Shown piece by piece: positions 1-11,422 of a DNA stretch of 64,000 nt (its first letter is position 1; every line of letters starts with the position of its first letter). The notes below the pieces were generated by a model. It ran no database searches and was not told the DNA's origin. It saw only the letters and a list, made by a program, of their open reading frames with translations. The translations under genes were made by a program, and so were the position numbers. Source of the stretch: Azolla caroliniana (lineage: Eukaryota > Polypodiophyta); the NCBI GenBank assembly GCA_043228905.1, contig JBHGNT010000022.1, positions 3,348,001 to 3,412,000 of the forward strand. Direction: 5' to 3'.

Positions 1-14
1 CTTCCATAGGCAGG

Positions 15-713
15 GTGAGTCGAGGTGGTGCCGGAGGCCGGCAAGACAAATCCGCAACGAAATGTTGGTACTGTGGCAAGAAGGGCCACAAAGAAAGCGA
101 GTGCTGGAGAAAGCGCGCCAATTCGGACAAATCTGAATCCGGCAAGGCCGGCAAGGATGGCCGGCAAAGCTCACATTACGCGAAGGGATCGGGAGGATCC
201 AAGTACGGTAACGGGCCAACCTTGGTGATGAAGCACGAGGCGAACTCAATGAAGAAGACCACTTCCAAAGTGGAGGAAGTGTGGTATGTTGATTCTGGTG
301 CGTTGAACCACATGACGAACCACAAAGAGTGGTTCTCCTTCTTGGAGAAACCGGATCAACCAGGAGTAGTCGAAACCGGAGAGGATACTCCTCACCCAAT
401 CGTGCATGTCAGAGAAGTCCCTTTGAGCCACGTCGGACAGAAGGGGAAGCTGATGAATGTATTACACGTTCCAACAATCACGAAGAACCTGGTGTCAGTC
501 GGACAGATCGTCGACCACAGGATGCAGGTGCGGTTTATGCACCTCGGGTGCGTCATCGAGGAAGAGGGCCAGATTATTGCGCAACGACGCAGAGACGGGA
601 GGATGTTTATCCTCGACACCAACGACGTCGGCACCGCTATGTTTGCAAAAGGACAGAAGGTCGAATCAGACATCGACCTGTGGCACAAGCGGATAGGCCA
701 CGTCAATTACTAG
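15..713 (+). pseudogene. Copia-1 gag zinc knuckle and aspartic protease region
   Basis: The reading frame enters a nucleocapsid CCHC knuckle near 63-104 (pattern CWYCGKKGHKESEC), which binds element RNA. It continues into the protease, with the active-site triad in WYVDSGA near 280-300, and then into the pre-integrase region with the NLVSVGQ and LWHKRIGH motifs that begin the integrase zinc finger. A TAG at 711-713 interrupts the frame just after the first zinc-binding histidines. The same frame is open again downstream, so this is a point nonsense mutation and not the natural end. The gag start lies outside the window. Confidence 0.88.
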
Positions 714-2498
714 AGGCTTCAAGACCTGCAAACGAAAAAAGTTGTTTTCGGTTTGCCGAAGCTCAGCGGCCAGACGGCCCAAGTATGTGAAGCCTGCCAA
801 CTCGGGAAGCAACACCGGCTTCCATTCCCTACCGAACGTAACCGGAGCCGTAACAAGCTCGACCTAATCCATTCGGATGTGTGGGGACCAACACAGAATG
901 TTAGTCTTGGCGAGAGTCGATATTTCGTCTCCTTCATCGACGACTATACACAACACACATGGATCTACCTCATTGAGCGGAAGAGTGAAGTCTTCGAGTG
1001 TTTCCAGAGTCTCCAAAGCATGGTGGAACGGGAATCGGAGAGGAAGATCAAATGCTTGCGGTCGGATGGCGGGAAAGAGTACTTTTCCGGCCAATTCAAC
1101 AATTATCTGCAACAAACGGGAATTCGGCGAGAGTTCAGCTGCAGATACACACCACAATAGAACGGTGTTGCCGAGAGGAAGAACCAGTCGCTTATCGATG
1201 CGGCAAGGGCAATGGTGGAGGAAAAGAGCATGCCCAAATTCTACTGGGCGGAGGCAATCGGAACGGCTGTCTACATCCAGAACCGGATCGGTGACAAGGT
1301 GTCAGCTTACGAGCTGTATTTCGGGCGGAAGCCGAATTTGAGACACCTTAAGATCTTTGGTAGCATTGCATATGTGCATGTACCGGATGAGAAGCGGAGG
1401 AAGCTGGATGCAAAATCGGAAAAATGCATCCTAGTCGGCTATGCTCAAGAGCAAAAGGGTTATAAGTGTTATAACCCCCAGACAAGGCAGGTCCGAGTTA
1501 GTCGAGATGTCGAGTTTGATGAATCGGCATTGTGGTACTCCTTACTGACTCTGACTTCCGAATCTAACCTGGTGCCGGAGGATGAGGCTAGTGAGCCCGA
1601 AGCGGCCCAGGTAGAGGATGATGAAGCGTGGACTCAGGATGAGAGTCCGGAATCGTTTCGGCTGAGTGGGCCGAACGAGAGACTGAGTCAATCTGACCAG
1701 TCCGATCAGGAACCAACGTGTAGTGGAGACTCCGCCGTGCACTCCCCGCGCAAGGAACCGAGGAGATGGTTCACGCGCAAAGAGAAGGGGAAGAAGAAGA
1801 TGTCGGAATTTGAAACCGGCAACGATGAGTTGGATCGGTGTGCATCCGACTCCGGCAAGGACAAAGGTGGATCTTCGGCAACGAAGATCGAACCGGCCAA
1901 GAAAGGCCTTAAACCGGGTAACGGTGAGTTACGCCGGTCCACCTGCCAGAAGGATCCCGTCAAGCGGTACGGGTACAATGAGTACATGGCACATCACTAT
2001 GCATACATGACTAAGGTTGCGGAAGTGCATGAGCTGGAGAGCTACACAGAAGCGGCCAAGGATGCAAATTGGTGTGCCGCTATGGAGGAAGAAATGCGGG
2101 CACTTGTTGTCAACGAGACATGGGACCTAGTTGACCCTCCCCGTCACTATAAACCGATCGGATGCAAATGGGTGTACAAGATAAAGTACAATGCCGACGG
2201 TTCAGTTAACCGGTACAAGGCCCGGTTAGTGGCGAAGGGATATGCGCAGACCCACGAAATCGACTACGACGAGACCTTCGCTTCGGTAGCGAAGATGACG
2301 ACGGTTCGTGTGGTACTGGCGGTTGCTGCAGCAAGGGGGTGGCATCTTCACCAGATGGATGTGAAGAATGCGTTTCTTCAGGGTGATCTGGAAGAAGAAG
2401 TCTTTATGACTCAACCCCTCGACTTTCAATCGGAGATGAACAAGTCGGCGGTATGCCGGCTGAAGAAGTCGTTGTATGGCATGAAGCAAGCCCCTTGA
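714..2498 (+). pseudogene. Copia-1 integrase and N-terminal reverse transcriptase
   Basis: The frame continues from the preceding fragment. It includes the second half of the integrase HHCC finger (CEACQLGKQHR), the catalytic-core aspartates in HSDVWGP and RSDGGKEYF, and the GVAERKN region that holds the catalytic Glu. An in-frame TAG at 1158-1160 breaks the core just before it. The GKKP/GRKP and YKCYNP motifs of the copia integrase C-terminus follow, then a Ser/Glu-rich linker, then RT with [17 protein letters not shown] and [16 protein letters not shown] at 2496-2498 falls where the related Copia-2 reads Arg in QAPRAW. The frame is intact but the product would be truncated. Confidence 0.9.
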
Positions 2499-3150
2499 GC
2501 TTGGAATGCGAAGATCACGCACCGGTTGTGTAAGATGGGGTTTGTGGCTTCCAAATCGGAATCTTCGTTGTTCATCCGGCAAGGCTCAGCCGGTTCGGTA
2601 TGTATCCTAATGTATGTTGATGATTTAGTCATCACCGGACCGGGTGTTCCAGAAGTCAACCGCATCAAGTCCCAGTTGTCTGACGCATTTGAGATGAAGG
2701 ACCTGGGGGACCTTCATTATTTTCTTGGGATCGAGGTGATCTAAACCCCCGACGGCATACTACTCTCACAATGACATTACGTCTTGAATATGTTGTACAA
2801 GTTCGGCATGATAGAATGCCAACCTGTCTCCACACCCTTGGACCAGAACCAGAAGCTTCGTCCCAACTTCGGACCGGCCTGCAACGAGCAACAGTTCCGA
2901 TAGATTGTCGGAAGCCTTATTTACTTGACTATTACGACCTGACATAAGCTATCCGGTCGGAATGATAAGTCAGTTCATGCAGAAGCCAACTGTGGAGCAC
3001 CTTCGTTGCGCGCAACGGATACTGCGATATGTAAGCGGCACGAAGGACCGGGGACTGTTATACCGAGGAGGTATAACCGCTGAGCTAGTCGGTTACACAG
3101 ATGTTGACTAGGCCGGCGATACGTCGGATCGCAGATCCACTTCTGGTTAC
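2499..3150 (+). pseudogene. Copia-1 reverse transcriptase C-terminal half, decayed
   Basis: The stretch carries the RT catalytic motif YVDDLVIT near 2610-2640 and the KDLGDLHYFLGIEV motif. Stops follow at about 2742 (TAA), near 2772 (TGA) and near 2901 (TAG). A frameshift somewhere between about 2930 and 3150 moves the RNase H into another frame. Homology to Copia-2 continues across all of these breaks, so this is ordinary decay of one polyprotein. Confidence 0.85.
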
Positions 3151-4122
3151 ATGTTTTCCCTAGGGAGCGCCGTTGTTGCGTGGAGTAGCAAAAAGCAACC
3201 AACAGTGGCTCTATCAAGCACTGAGGCCGAGTACCGGGGTGCTACCATTGCCACCCGCGAAGCCATTTGGCTTCGGCGACTACTACGAGACTTCCGGATT
3301 GAGGTACCAACCCCGATCCTGATTTATTGTGATAACATCAGCAGCATGCAGCTCGCCAAGAACCCTGTGTTCCATGCTCGCATGAAGCACATAGAAGTGC
3401 ATTATCACTTTGTGCGTGAGCGTGTCCTGAGCGGCGAGGTCGAACTTCGTTATGTTCACACGGATTGGCAAGTTGCCGGCATCTTCACCAAACCGCTCGG
3501 ATCGGACAAGTTGCAACACTTTACCGAAATGCTTGGTGTTCAACATCTCGACGTGCCACACTTGAGGGGGAGAACGGGCAAGGACACCGGAACGGCCAAA
3601 GGTAAAGAGATTGCCGATTGCGCTGATGAGGGAAGCACCAACGAAGGGAAAGTAAAAAAGGATAGAGCCGATCGAAGGAAGAAGGCTAAGACCTGGACAT
3701 GGTCCGATGTGGTGAAGGGCTTGGAATTAGAAGATGAGTCGGGAGCAACCGATTCGGACAAGAGCTGGAACGAATCGGAGACAATCAATTCGGTTCAAAA
3801 GACAGATTTGGAAGAACCAGATCAATTCAAGGCCAAGCAGACACAGATGAAGCGGAAGTTGATGCCATCGCGGAGAAATCGATGTATTGATAAGCGCCGG
3901 AGTTATAGCAGCGAAGGAGCTGAGAGGGGCCTATCGAGCAGACATACCGACCGAGAAGGTCGGGACGCGCAAAACAAGAGGGGTCGCGACAAACAGAACC
4001 GGACCGGACGAGGAGCGCGAGCAAGGCGGAGCGACGCCAAGAGAAGTCGGTTGGAAGAACCGGATGCCACAGAGACTAACACTAAGATCCAAACTCAAGT
4101 TGAGCTTGAGGGGGAGTGTTGA
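3151..4122 (+). pseudogene. Copia-1 RNase H plus charged C-terminal extension
   Basis: The frame begins at SWSSKKQP-type RNase H sequence and keeps the STEAEY motif (Glu codon 3229-3231) and YCDN. The copia terminal motif AGIFTKPL follows; Copia-2 has ADIFTKPL. Translation then reads through a polypurine stretch (3562-3572) into an extension of about 190 residues rich in Lys, Arg, Glu and Ser, with a WSDVVKGL motif and RGR-type repeats. It ends a few bases inside the 3' LTR. Most copia polyproteins end soon after RNase H, so the extension is unusual. Its function is unknown; RNA or nucleic-acid binding is only a guess from composition. Confidence 0.85.
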
Positions 4123-4531
4123 GCGGCAAGCTCAACTGGGGCCATATCGGCTAAATAAGCCTGAGCCGGCAAGCGAGACGGATCGGTAAGCCGTGAGCAA
4201 TCAAGCCGGCAAGCAACAGAGCCGGTGAGTTGGGGAGCCGGTTAGCCGGATCCAATCGGTAACTGGAAGCCTAGTATTAGTTTAGACTACTAGGAAATTA
4301 TAGTCTCGTAGTAAGTGTCAGAAGCTCGTGTGAGCATTGAAGTACGCGGTACTTGTGTCTGTCCCACGAGGACTTGTATAAATAGTGCTACTGAGCACAA
4401 TTGTATGTGACAGAGTGTTTTATATATTTTTGAATATAGCTTTGAGGTTTTGCTCTCTCTGTCTCTCCCATGTACTCTGTGTATTCCCTAATTTCTCTGT
4501 TTTCTAACGCTTCTGCAAGTAATCGTTGACA
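4117..4531 (+). repeat. Copia-1 3' LTR
   Basis: The LTR starts TGTTGAGCGGCAAGCTCAAC directly after the polypurine tract TTGAGGGGGAG and ends near ...TTGACA. A TATA box, TATAAATA, lies at 4377-4384, matching the position in the Copia-2 LTRs. The CT-rich stretch near 4450 matches the microsatellite of the Copia-2 LTRs. The 3' limit was set by alignment to Copia-2 and could move a few bases. Confidence 0.87.
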
Positions 4532-4687
4532 GTGAGCAACTAAACGTGTTAGTGTCCCAGACCCATGAAAACCACATAATCTACAATCCCAATAATAGTT
4601 CCCAGATGACTTCCCAGCTTGTTTGTTCACACAATATTTATCCATAAGGGGGATTCCTTGCGTGGCATAGTTGATTGAGTATGACAA
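4532..4687 (-). pseudogene. BED-type zinc-finger fragment cut by Copia-1
   Basis: On the minus strand, about 50 residues read without a stop. They hold a C-x2-C segment (WDCRLCG) followed by a His and Cys in the spacing of plant BED zinc fingers (W-x-C-x2-C ... RxxAH), which are typical of hAT transposases and their domesticated relatives. The homology stops exactly at the Copia-1 LTR edge, so the copia element probably inserted into this gene or transposon. There is no ATG at the upper end; the first ATG in frame is internal. The fragment is short, so the family call is an inference. Confidence 0.45.
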
Positions 4688-4689
4688 GT

Positions 4690-6430
4690 TCTAGAGACTC
4701 GAAGTTGTCTTTTATATTGTCCTAGATTCATGAATTCACAATGTTAAATGTGTGAATAAGGAAATCATGTGATGTAACAATGTAGGAAGAAATTGTTTGA
4801 ATGATAGGCATAACCAAATGACAAATCTGAATGGAAGATGGCTACCTAAGCAAATGGCATTCTATCCCTATTAAGAGGAAAAAATTAGAAATGAATTATA
4901 AAGAGCACCATATGGAACTTTTACTTGTGATGTAGGCGTGCTCTTGTATGAAGACACTATTGTTTGATAAGCCACCATAAGCTATCTGCCACCAACATTG
5001 CTGTATTAAAGAAGGGATAGACACACATATACCAAACCATACATGTAACATGTTATACTATTATCTATACAATAGTCTATTTATGCATATAAATTGATGG
5101 AATTTGTGTTTTGATGAATTCAATAGGAAAAACTCCAAATAATCTTGGATGGCATCGTGGCGGTGATTTAACAACTCTACCGAATCACCGATAATTAGCT
5201 TTTATCAAATTAATAATCATTGAAGAATGCTTGAGAAGAGAGTAAGAGTGTAGTATATATAACACACTACATTGATTGACCATAAAGCTTATCACCCCCC
5301 ATAACGTTTATTCTTCGATGAAACAAAGAAGACTAAAGTGGGGAGAAGTAAGAAACTACTTATGCCTCCAAGTCTTGTAGTATTTCAATAGAAAATGAGT
5401 GTTGAAGAAGCACTTTTCTACAATAACCCCTTTCCACAGACTGAGGAGAAGGAAAAAGTAATATATCCAATGATTGAAGGATTTTATTTAGGCTTTCTAA
5501 CCGAATAATTGTAACTAAATGAGGGAGAAAGAAGAGATGATTTCTTCCTGATTTAGTCCAACTTGCTGCTCAATCATACAATATCAATGGAAAGAAAGGA
5601 AATTCCTCCTTACTTACGTCTAAGTTCAAAAGCAATTTCTCCTCAATTATGAATGCAAACAAGTTAATCAACAGATTTTGAAGCATTTTGATAGGAAACA
5701 AGTCACTAAATTAGGGAGAGAAATCCCTAATTAAGCCCATCCAATATGCATGCCTTCCAAAGAATTAACATTTTCAAGAACATCAAAAACTAAAACAGGC
5801 AGAAAAAAGAGATAATTTTCTACAATATATATCTAGATTATAGGTAATGAATTGAAGATTAATGGAGTCACGTTAGATAATCAGCAGACAAATGACTCTT
5901 CAAAATTTTGATTACATGTAGGGAGAAGGAAAAAAGCAAATTTTCTCCTAAATAAGTTCACTTTTACATCAAAATCGATAGATATAGGTCTTTCAACACA
6001 CTGAATAGAAGCTCCAATAGGAAGAATCAAGTAGAAATGTATCCCTCAATTGACAGGACCGAGGGGGCTAAATTTCAAGAATTGATCTCTCCTGAGTTAA
6101 CTGCAAACTAGGAGGTTGTTAATTTAGGCAGAAATTACCTCTGTTAATGAAGTTTGAACAAAAACATTCCTTGCAAATTGCTTCATAGTTCGGATTTCGT
6201 GTAAGCAACTTCCATATACCTGTGTAAAAACCTAGTATCTACAAAATGCAAACACTCGTTACGAAAACCCCCAAATTTTTTTTTCATTACTACAAAAAGC
6301 CCTAGAAAATTAAATTTTACATTATTTACAAATTTAGGCTTAGAAAAAATGATAATTCCAAAAGGTAGAATACATTTAGAATACGTGTGGGTATTCTAAA
6401 ACGTACTCTATTTATAAAATACGTGTTTTT
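4690..6430. other. AT-rich intergenic stretch with no recognisable gene
   Basis: I see no long frame, LTR boundary or RNA gene here. The sequence is AT-rich with scattered purine-rich GGGAGAAAG-type runs. It may be old, decayed repeat DNA. Confidence 0.6.
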
Positions 6431-6948
6431 TAACAACATTGATGCGCTTAGACGTGCATAAATATGTGACACAATGCTTACAATGTCAAATTAATAAGTC
6501 ATAACAACTTAAAGCTGTTGGTCTTAATTTAAATAAATGGGAAACTATCTCAATGGATTTTATTGTTAGTTTACCTCGTACATGGAGGGATCATGATGCC
6601 ATTTGGGTTGTCGTTGACCGACTAACAAAATTGGCTAGATTTATTCCTACCAAAACCACGGTAACCGCTCAACAATCAGCTTATCAATTTGTTGACGAGT
6701 TATTCCGTTTCTATGGATTATCGATGGATATTGTTGGTGATTGAGATTCCAAGTTTACTAGTGACTTTGGACTCAGGTCTTTAAGAAACTAGAAACTACG
6801 TTGAGCATGAGTTATGCAGATCATCCTCAGTTTGATGGAAAAACTAAACGAGTTAATCAAATTATTGAGGAAATGCTTCGAGCTTGTGTAGTAAAAACCC
6901 CTTCTAAGTGGGAGAAATACCTTCCTATCTAAGAATTTGCATATAGTA
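6430..6948 (+). pseudogene. Gyp-G integrase, N-terminal part
   Basis: The frame shows the Cys pair of the integrase zinc finger (TQCLQCQ) and then the catalytic-core start MDFIVSLPRT with VVVDRLTK. This is typical of plant gypsy integrase. A TGA at 6742-6744 follows. Downstream remains in shifted frames include SKFTSDF and a DGKTKRVNQ-type segment before Copia-3 interrupts at 6949. The original ORF around 6553-6744 keeps 63 residues. Confidence 0.8.
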
Positions 6949-7190
6949 TGTTGAGAATCGAACTCAACTTCCCATAGAAATAGGTTTCACACTAGCTCAT
7001 GGACATACTAGGCTAGTTTTATAAATAGTAGAAAGGGCCCTTGCCCTAGTTTAGTTCGTATTTAAACCAACCTTTTGTAACTTTGTTATTGTTGGATGAT
7101 AATATACAGTCTTCTTGGTTAAGAACTTTCTCTCGGTTGCGTAACACACAAAGTCCTTCTGTTGCATACAATCACTCTCATTTCTTTACA
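6949..7190 (+). repeat. Copia-3 5' LTR
   Basis: The LTR runs from TGTTGAGAATCGAACTCAAC to ATTTCTTTACA. It is followed directly by TGGTATCAAAGC, a near match to the initiator-tRNA-Met primer-binding site used by most copia elements. The same sequence, with substitutions, recurs at 16263-16417 and 16896-16993. Confidence 0.88.
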
Positions 7191-7308
7191 TGGTATCAAA
7201 GCACGTGGTAGCTTGATCCAAGCCCACACTGAAGAAACGTGTTCACGAAGAGCCGGCTAATCACTACACAACATTCACACAGACCGAAGAAACAGAGAAG
7301 AAATCACC

Positions 7309-7564
7309 ATGAATACTCAAATGGGAAGCGCTCTTCCTATGGAGAAGCTCGACAAGACAAACTTCCCATCTTGGGAGTACAAGATGCATCAGTACCTTGT
7401 CGGACAAGGATATTGGAGCTATATTGAAGAGCTCATGAAATGCAACCCAACTCGACACACGCCGACTACCCAACGTGGGAGCAGGCCGCAAGCCGTGTGT
7501 TGTATTGCCTTGCATCATGCGTACATGTCACATGATCACATGCTTGGCTATATTTGAGAGGCGG
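7309..7564 (+). pseudogene. Copia-3 gag, N-terminal part
   Basis: From an ATG at 7309 the frame reads a copia gag start: MEKLDKTNFPSWEYKMHQYL, then GYWSYIE. That is the usual opening of plant copia capsid proteins. It loses the frame soon after and is cut at 7564 by TRG-8. Gag resumes at 12162 with WGNLKKIF. The match to the Copia-2 gag start (VEKLDRSNYASW) supports the start choice. Confidence 0.82.
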
Positions 7565-8323
7565 TGTCGTGCTTTTTGGCGTCAGATCGTTTGCGTGAGT
7601 CGAGTGGAACCACTGGGGTTTTGGACTAGGAAGAGGAAGAATTTGAGATGATTTTAATTATGAATAGATTATTATAAACTTGTGAATCCCACAAGTATAA
7701 TATATTTTATTAATTAGTATTTAGATAAGAATATGTATTTAGATTGAAAGAAAGATATAAGAAACTTGTGAATCCCACAAGTATAGATTATATTATTTTC
7801 GTGAATCCCACGATTATATTAATTGGTTGGTGTTTTTGGAAATATATCCAATTTCCAAGTATTTCACCCCCTTATTACATTGTGCTCCCCATCCTTATAT
7901 GGTGATGAGAGAGTCTTCACAATCCATGCTTTTTTTCTAACTATAAACTCCATGCTTTTCCTATAGATAGACTATATGCTTTATCTAAAGTGATCATGCT
8001 TTTTCTATCTTGTGCGTTTTTTATCGACTATAGCGTTCATGCACGCTAGATATGCATGCGTAGTTTTTTCTTTTAGCATGCGTTTTTCTTTTAACTAAAG
8101 TTTATCCTAAGTGAACTTAACTTTCTATGTGGGACATCTACTTTTGAAGACTAATGAAATGCTAGTGTAATGGTAAGGTTTCACATTATTAACATGGAGG
8201 TGCAAGGTTCAAATCTTGCTCTATACATGTATGATTTATTTTGACATTTTCTTCTATTTCTTCATATTTACTAAAACGTTACTTTATAAGTTTTTCATGT
8301 AGTGTACGAAATACACTATGATA
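7565..8323 (-). repeat. TRG-8 3' LTR
   Basis: In this copy three short palindromes with core GTGAATCCCAC lie near 7679-7695, 7765-7781 and 7799-7813. A tRNA-like segment on the plus strand has an A box at 8163-8173 and a B box at 8207-8215. The last bases have drifted to CTATGATA from CTACGACA. A purine-rich tract borders it on the interior side. Confidence 0.86.
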
Positions 8324-8526
8324 CTCGCCCCCTCTGAACCCGCACATCCTCCGGTATGTGCTGAAGTTGTCGGTGATTGTTAGTCTCGTCCGTCCGTTCT
8401 CCGCCCGATTGGTTTCGTTGTCGGTTGTGTTTGGTTGCCGGTTTTGTTCGGTTGTTGGCTATGTCTGGTCTCCGGTTACCGACCCTCGTAATTCTTCGTT
8501 ACTTGTTGTACCCTCCGTTTCTCTCG

Positions 8527-10441
8527 CTATGTCAGCTTGTCTCTCCATTTTGAGCATATCCATTCTTTCCACCCGAACCATTGTCGCCATCCGATCCACC
8601 ATAGTCTTCGTTCATTGTTTGCATGGCCATGGTTGGTTGTCGCGGCTCCTCGTGCTCCTCTTGAGCATAACCTTTCATGTCTTGTGCATGTTCCATGCTT
8701 CCCACTTTGTTCACTTTTATCGTGTAATCTTGCGTTAGAGTTGACAATCTTCATGTTAGAGCCCTCCTCCTTTGTTGAGATCTCATCCTCGGTAACACCC
8801 TTTAAATCCGCTTGGCCCACTTGGCCCTCGGCATCCGTGGTAGTGTCTTTTCTTGGCCTCTTTGTTGTAATCGTCGGCCTCAATCTTTTCGACCCCTGGT
8901 TTAGTTGGATTAGCTTCTTTCCGATTTGGTCTCGTCTGATCCGCTTTCGGTTGGATCGTATTAGCTTCTTTCCGATTCGGTCTCGTCTGATCGGCTTTTG
9001 GTTAGATTGGCTTTTGATTGGATTCTTATTCGGTCGAATCAGACTCGGTTGATCGGTTTGGACCGAGTCAGCCCCCTTCCGGGTCGGTTTCGATCTATTA
9101 GTTTTGGTTTTGGTTGGCTTTCTTTTCCTCGTTTTCACCAGCCTCGACCGGTTCATCATCCGACTAAGTCGAATTAGCTTCTTTCCGGATTGGTCTCATT
9201 CGATCGGCTTTCGGCTAGGTCGGCTTCCATCCGTATTTGCGTTTGGCCGAATTGAACTCGGTCGATCGGTTTTGACCGAGTCGACCCCGTTTCGGGTTGG
9301 CTTTCTTTCGGATCGGAATTTCGTCCGGATCATCTTCCATCCGAACCGACTTCCGAATTTACCTTTCTTGCCGCCACCTCCCGTCTCTCCGGTCTCACGT
9401 TGCTTCTCGGACACAACTGCTGAAGTCTCTAGGATTAGTGGGCAGGAATCCTCGGTATTATCATTCTCCGTCGTTTCACGCATATCCACCTTCTTGGCTA
9501 TCTCTCCGTTGTATGCATCAGCTTCGGCCTTCATTTTCTCTCCGCCACCTTTCGTCTCTTCGGTCTCATGTTGCCTTTCGAACGCAACCGCCGGAGTCTC
9601 TGGAATCAGTGGTGGGGAAGTCTCGATATGGCCATCCGCCATTGATTCGTCCATAGCCACCTTCGATTCGATGTCATCTTTTGTGGCGACCTCCTCAATC
9701 AAGTCCTCCTTGCTCTCTTTCACTGCATCAATTATGCAAACATCAATTATGCTTACCCCTTTTTCACCCGATGTTTCAGACACTTGTATTCCGAAATCTT
9801 CTTCTACACTTGGGTTATCGGCCTTATCCTTCGCCATCGTTCTTTCGCAAGACAAGAGGGTAGCTTGTTTTACACCCTCTTCTGTTGCACCATCATGTTG
9901 TATTTCGGCCTTCATATCGGCTCCATCGTTTGTCTTCAATCGACCATCCTTAATTGGCCATGTCGTTGACAAGATTCTCATCTTCCTCTCATCATGTCTC
10001 CGGCATACCCTTTGGACTTCGGCCCAATCTTCGGTAAGACCATTTGCACCGTCATAGTCTTCGAGTTCAATCCCGATGTCCATCCTTTCTTTTCGATCGA
10101 TCGATTTTACGAACATTAGGACTTTATCCTCTCCCACCAATCGTTGTTCCCGCTCTGAGAGTCGAGCAAAACGATGCTCGAACTCTAGGAATGCTTGTGT
10201 TGCACTTCGGTGGGTCTTCTCTGATGCCACCCATTCGTCAAACTCGCGTTGATCTCGTCCCTTCGATCTCTTGTAGTCATATGCCTCTCGTAAAGCGTCT
10301 TCAAAGGACCCCCATGTTGGATTTTGTTGCCGTATCTTGTAGATTCTTTCTTGTAACTCATCCGTGGCCACCCGACTGAAGGATATCACTCGCAATCCTT
10401 CCAGTATCCCACATCGCATCATCTCCGCTTTGTAGTCAAGT
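8527..10441 (-). pseudogene. TRG-8 gag-like frame, main part
   Basis: Reading the minus strand from 10441, one frame runs to 8527 with only one stop, at 9196-9198. The order of segments matches the TRG-7 protein: an Arg/Glu-rich capsid-like helical region (DYKAEM, FLEFEHRFARLSER), a long acidic middle, a Lys/Arg-rich tail, and a Trp-rich motif near the end (LWWIGWRQWFGWKEW). Conservation of one frame over about 640 codons between two diverged copies argues that the protein was under selection. Its N-terminal part is on the other side of the solo LTR at 11231-11384. Confidence 0.8.
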
Positions 10442-11230
10442 TGTCGTAGTGTATTTCGTACACTACGTGAAAGTAAAAATAATATAACCGATTTAATTAC
10501 ATATAAATAAATAAAATAAGAATATCAAGATATTTATCACGTGCATAGGGCAAGATTTGAACCTTGTACCTCCACGTAGCCAAACCTCAACTTTACCATT
10601 ATACTACCTTATCTTTAGTATTTTATAAATAGATTTAATAACTATAAGTGCTTTATTTGCGCCTACCTTTATTAAAAGGTAAATCGTGCATTTTTAGAGT
10701 GTGTGAATATTTTATAGAAAAAACGCAAGCAACTAAAAAGTGACTCATGCACATCTAGCGTGCATGAGCACTATATTTAGCAAATAAAAGCAAGGATTAG
10801 AAAAGCATCACATGCACATTTAGTGTGCATGAACATATTAGAAAAAAGCATGTAGCTATGCTTAGTCTCTCCCATCACTACATAAGGATGGGGAGCACAA
10901 TGTAATAGTGTGTGAAAATATTTGGAAATTGGATATATTTCCGAAAACACCAACCGATTAATATAATCGTGGGATTCACGAAAATAATATAATCTATACT
11001 TGTGGGATTCACAAGTTTCTTATATCTTTCTTTCAATCTAAATACATATTCTTATCTAAATATTGATTAATCGAATACAATACACTCGTGGGATTCACGA
11101 AATTTCTATCTCTCTTTCTAATAATCTATTCATTACTAGCCTCATCTCATATTCTTCTTTCTCCTAGTCCAAAACCTCGGCGGTTCCCACCCGACTCACG
11201 CAACGATCCGGAGCCGAAAGGCACGACAAC
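10442..11230 (+). repeat. Solo LTR of the TRG family, inserted in TRG-8
   Basis: It begins TGTCGTAGTGTATTTCGTAC and ends AAAGGCACGACA, in the same orientation as TRG-7. It interrupts the TRG-8 gag frame in the segment that reads VSRYL in TRG-7. Flanking tetramers are AAGT and ACGT, a likely 4-bp TSD with one change. It carries the antisense tRNA-like segment (B box 10554-10562, A box 10596-10606) and copies of the GTGGGATTCAC palindrome. A solo LTR implies LTR-LTR recombination of a once full element. Confidence 0.83.
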
Positions 11231-11384
11231 GTAGATAGCGTGACACATCATTTCCGTTGAATTCCCCATTTCGTTGCACAAGTCGTTCTACTGCCGCCTT
11301 CATCTCCGTCATCACGCGTTGTTCTTGTTGCATCCGCTCAATCATCATCATCATCATGTTCATCGCCTCTTGTTGATTCTCCAT
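11231..11384 (-). pseudogene. TRG-8 gag-like frame, N-terminus
   Basis: On the minus strand an ATG at 11382-11384 starts a Met- and Glu-rich N-terminus, with a run of five Met residues, followed by VERLVQRNGEFNG. This parallels the TRG-7 start. A GTG 21 bases upstream also reads in frame, but the conserved ATG is preferred. The frame is broken after NDVSRYL by the solo LTR. Confidence 0.78.
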
Positions 11385-11422
11385 CTCCTTGCCACCCGTC
11401 TTCACGTCGGGTTCACCACTTG

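Larger units (their letters stand above)
1..4531 (+). mobile_element. Copia-1: Ty1/copia LTR retrotransposon, left end outside the window
   Basis: A plus-strand Ty1/copia element entered inside gag. In order it shows a CCHC zinc knuckle, protease, integrase, reverse transcriptase, RNase H, a charged C-terminal extension, a polypurine tract at 4106-4116 and a 3' LTR. The gag-protease-integrase-RT-RNase H order is diagnostic of Ty1/copia. Several stop codons and at least one frameshift show that it is inactive. It is close in sequence to Copia-2 along its whole length and clearly belongs to the same family. Its TSD cannot be tested because the 5' LTR is not in the window. Confidence 0.93.

Noticed and set aside
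8358-10379. Long plus-strand frames (126 to 317 codons) rich in Phe, Ser and Arg
   Set aside because: They are the antisense of the conserved TRG-8 gag-like frame; their composition follows from the reverse complement of Lys/Glu-rich codons.
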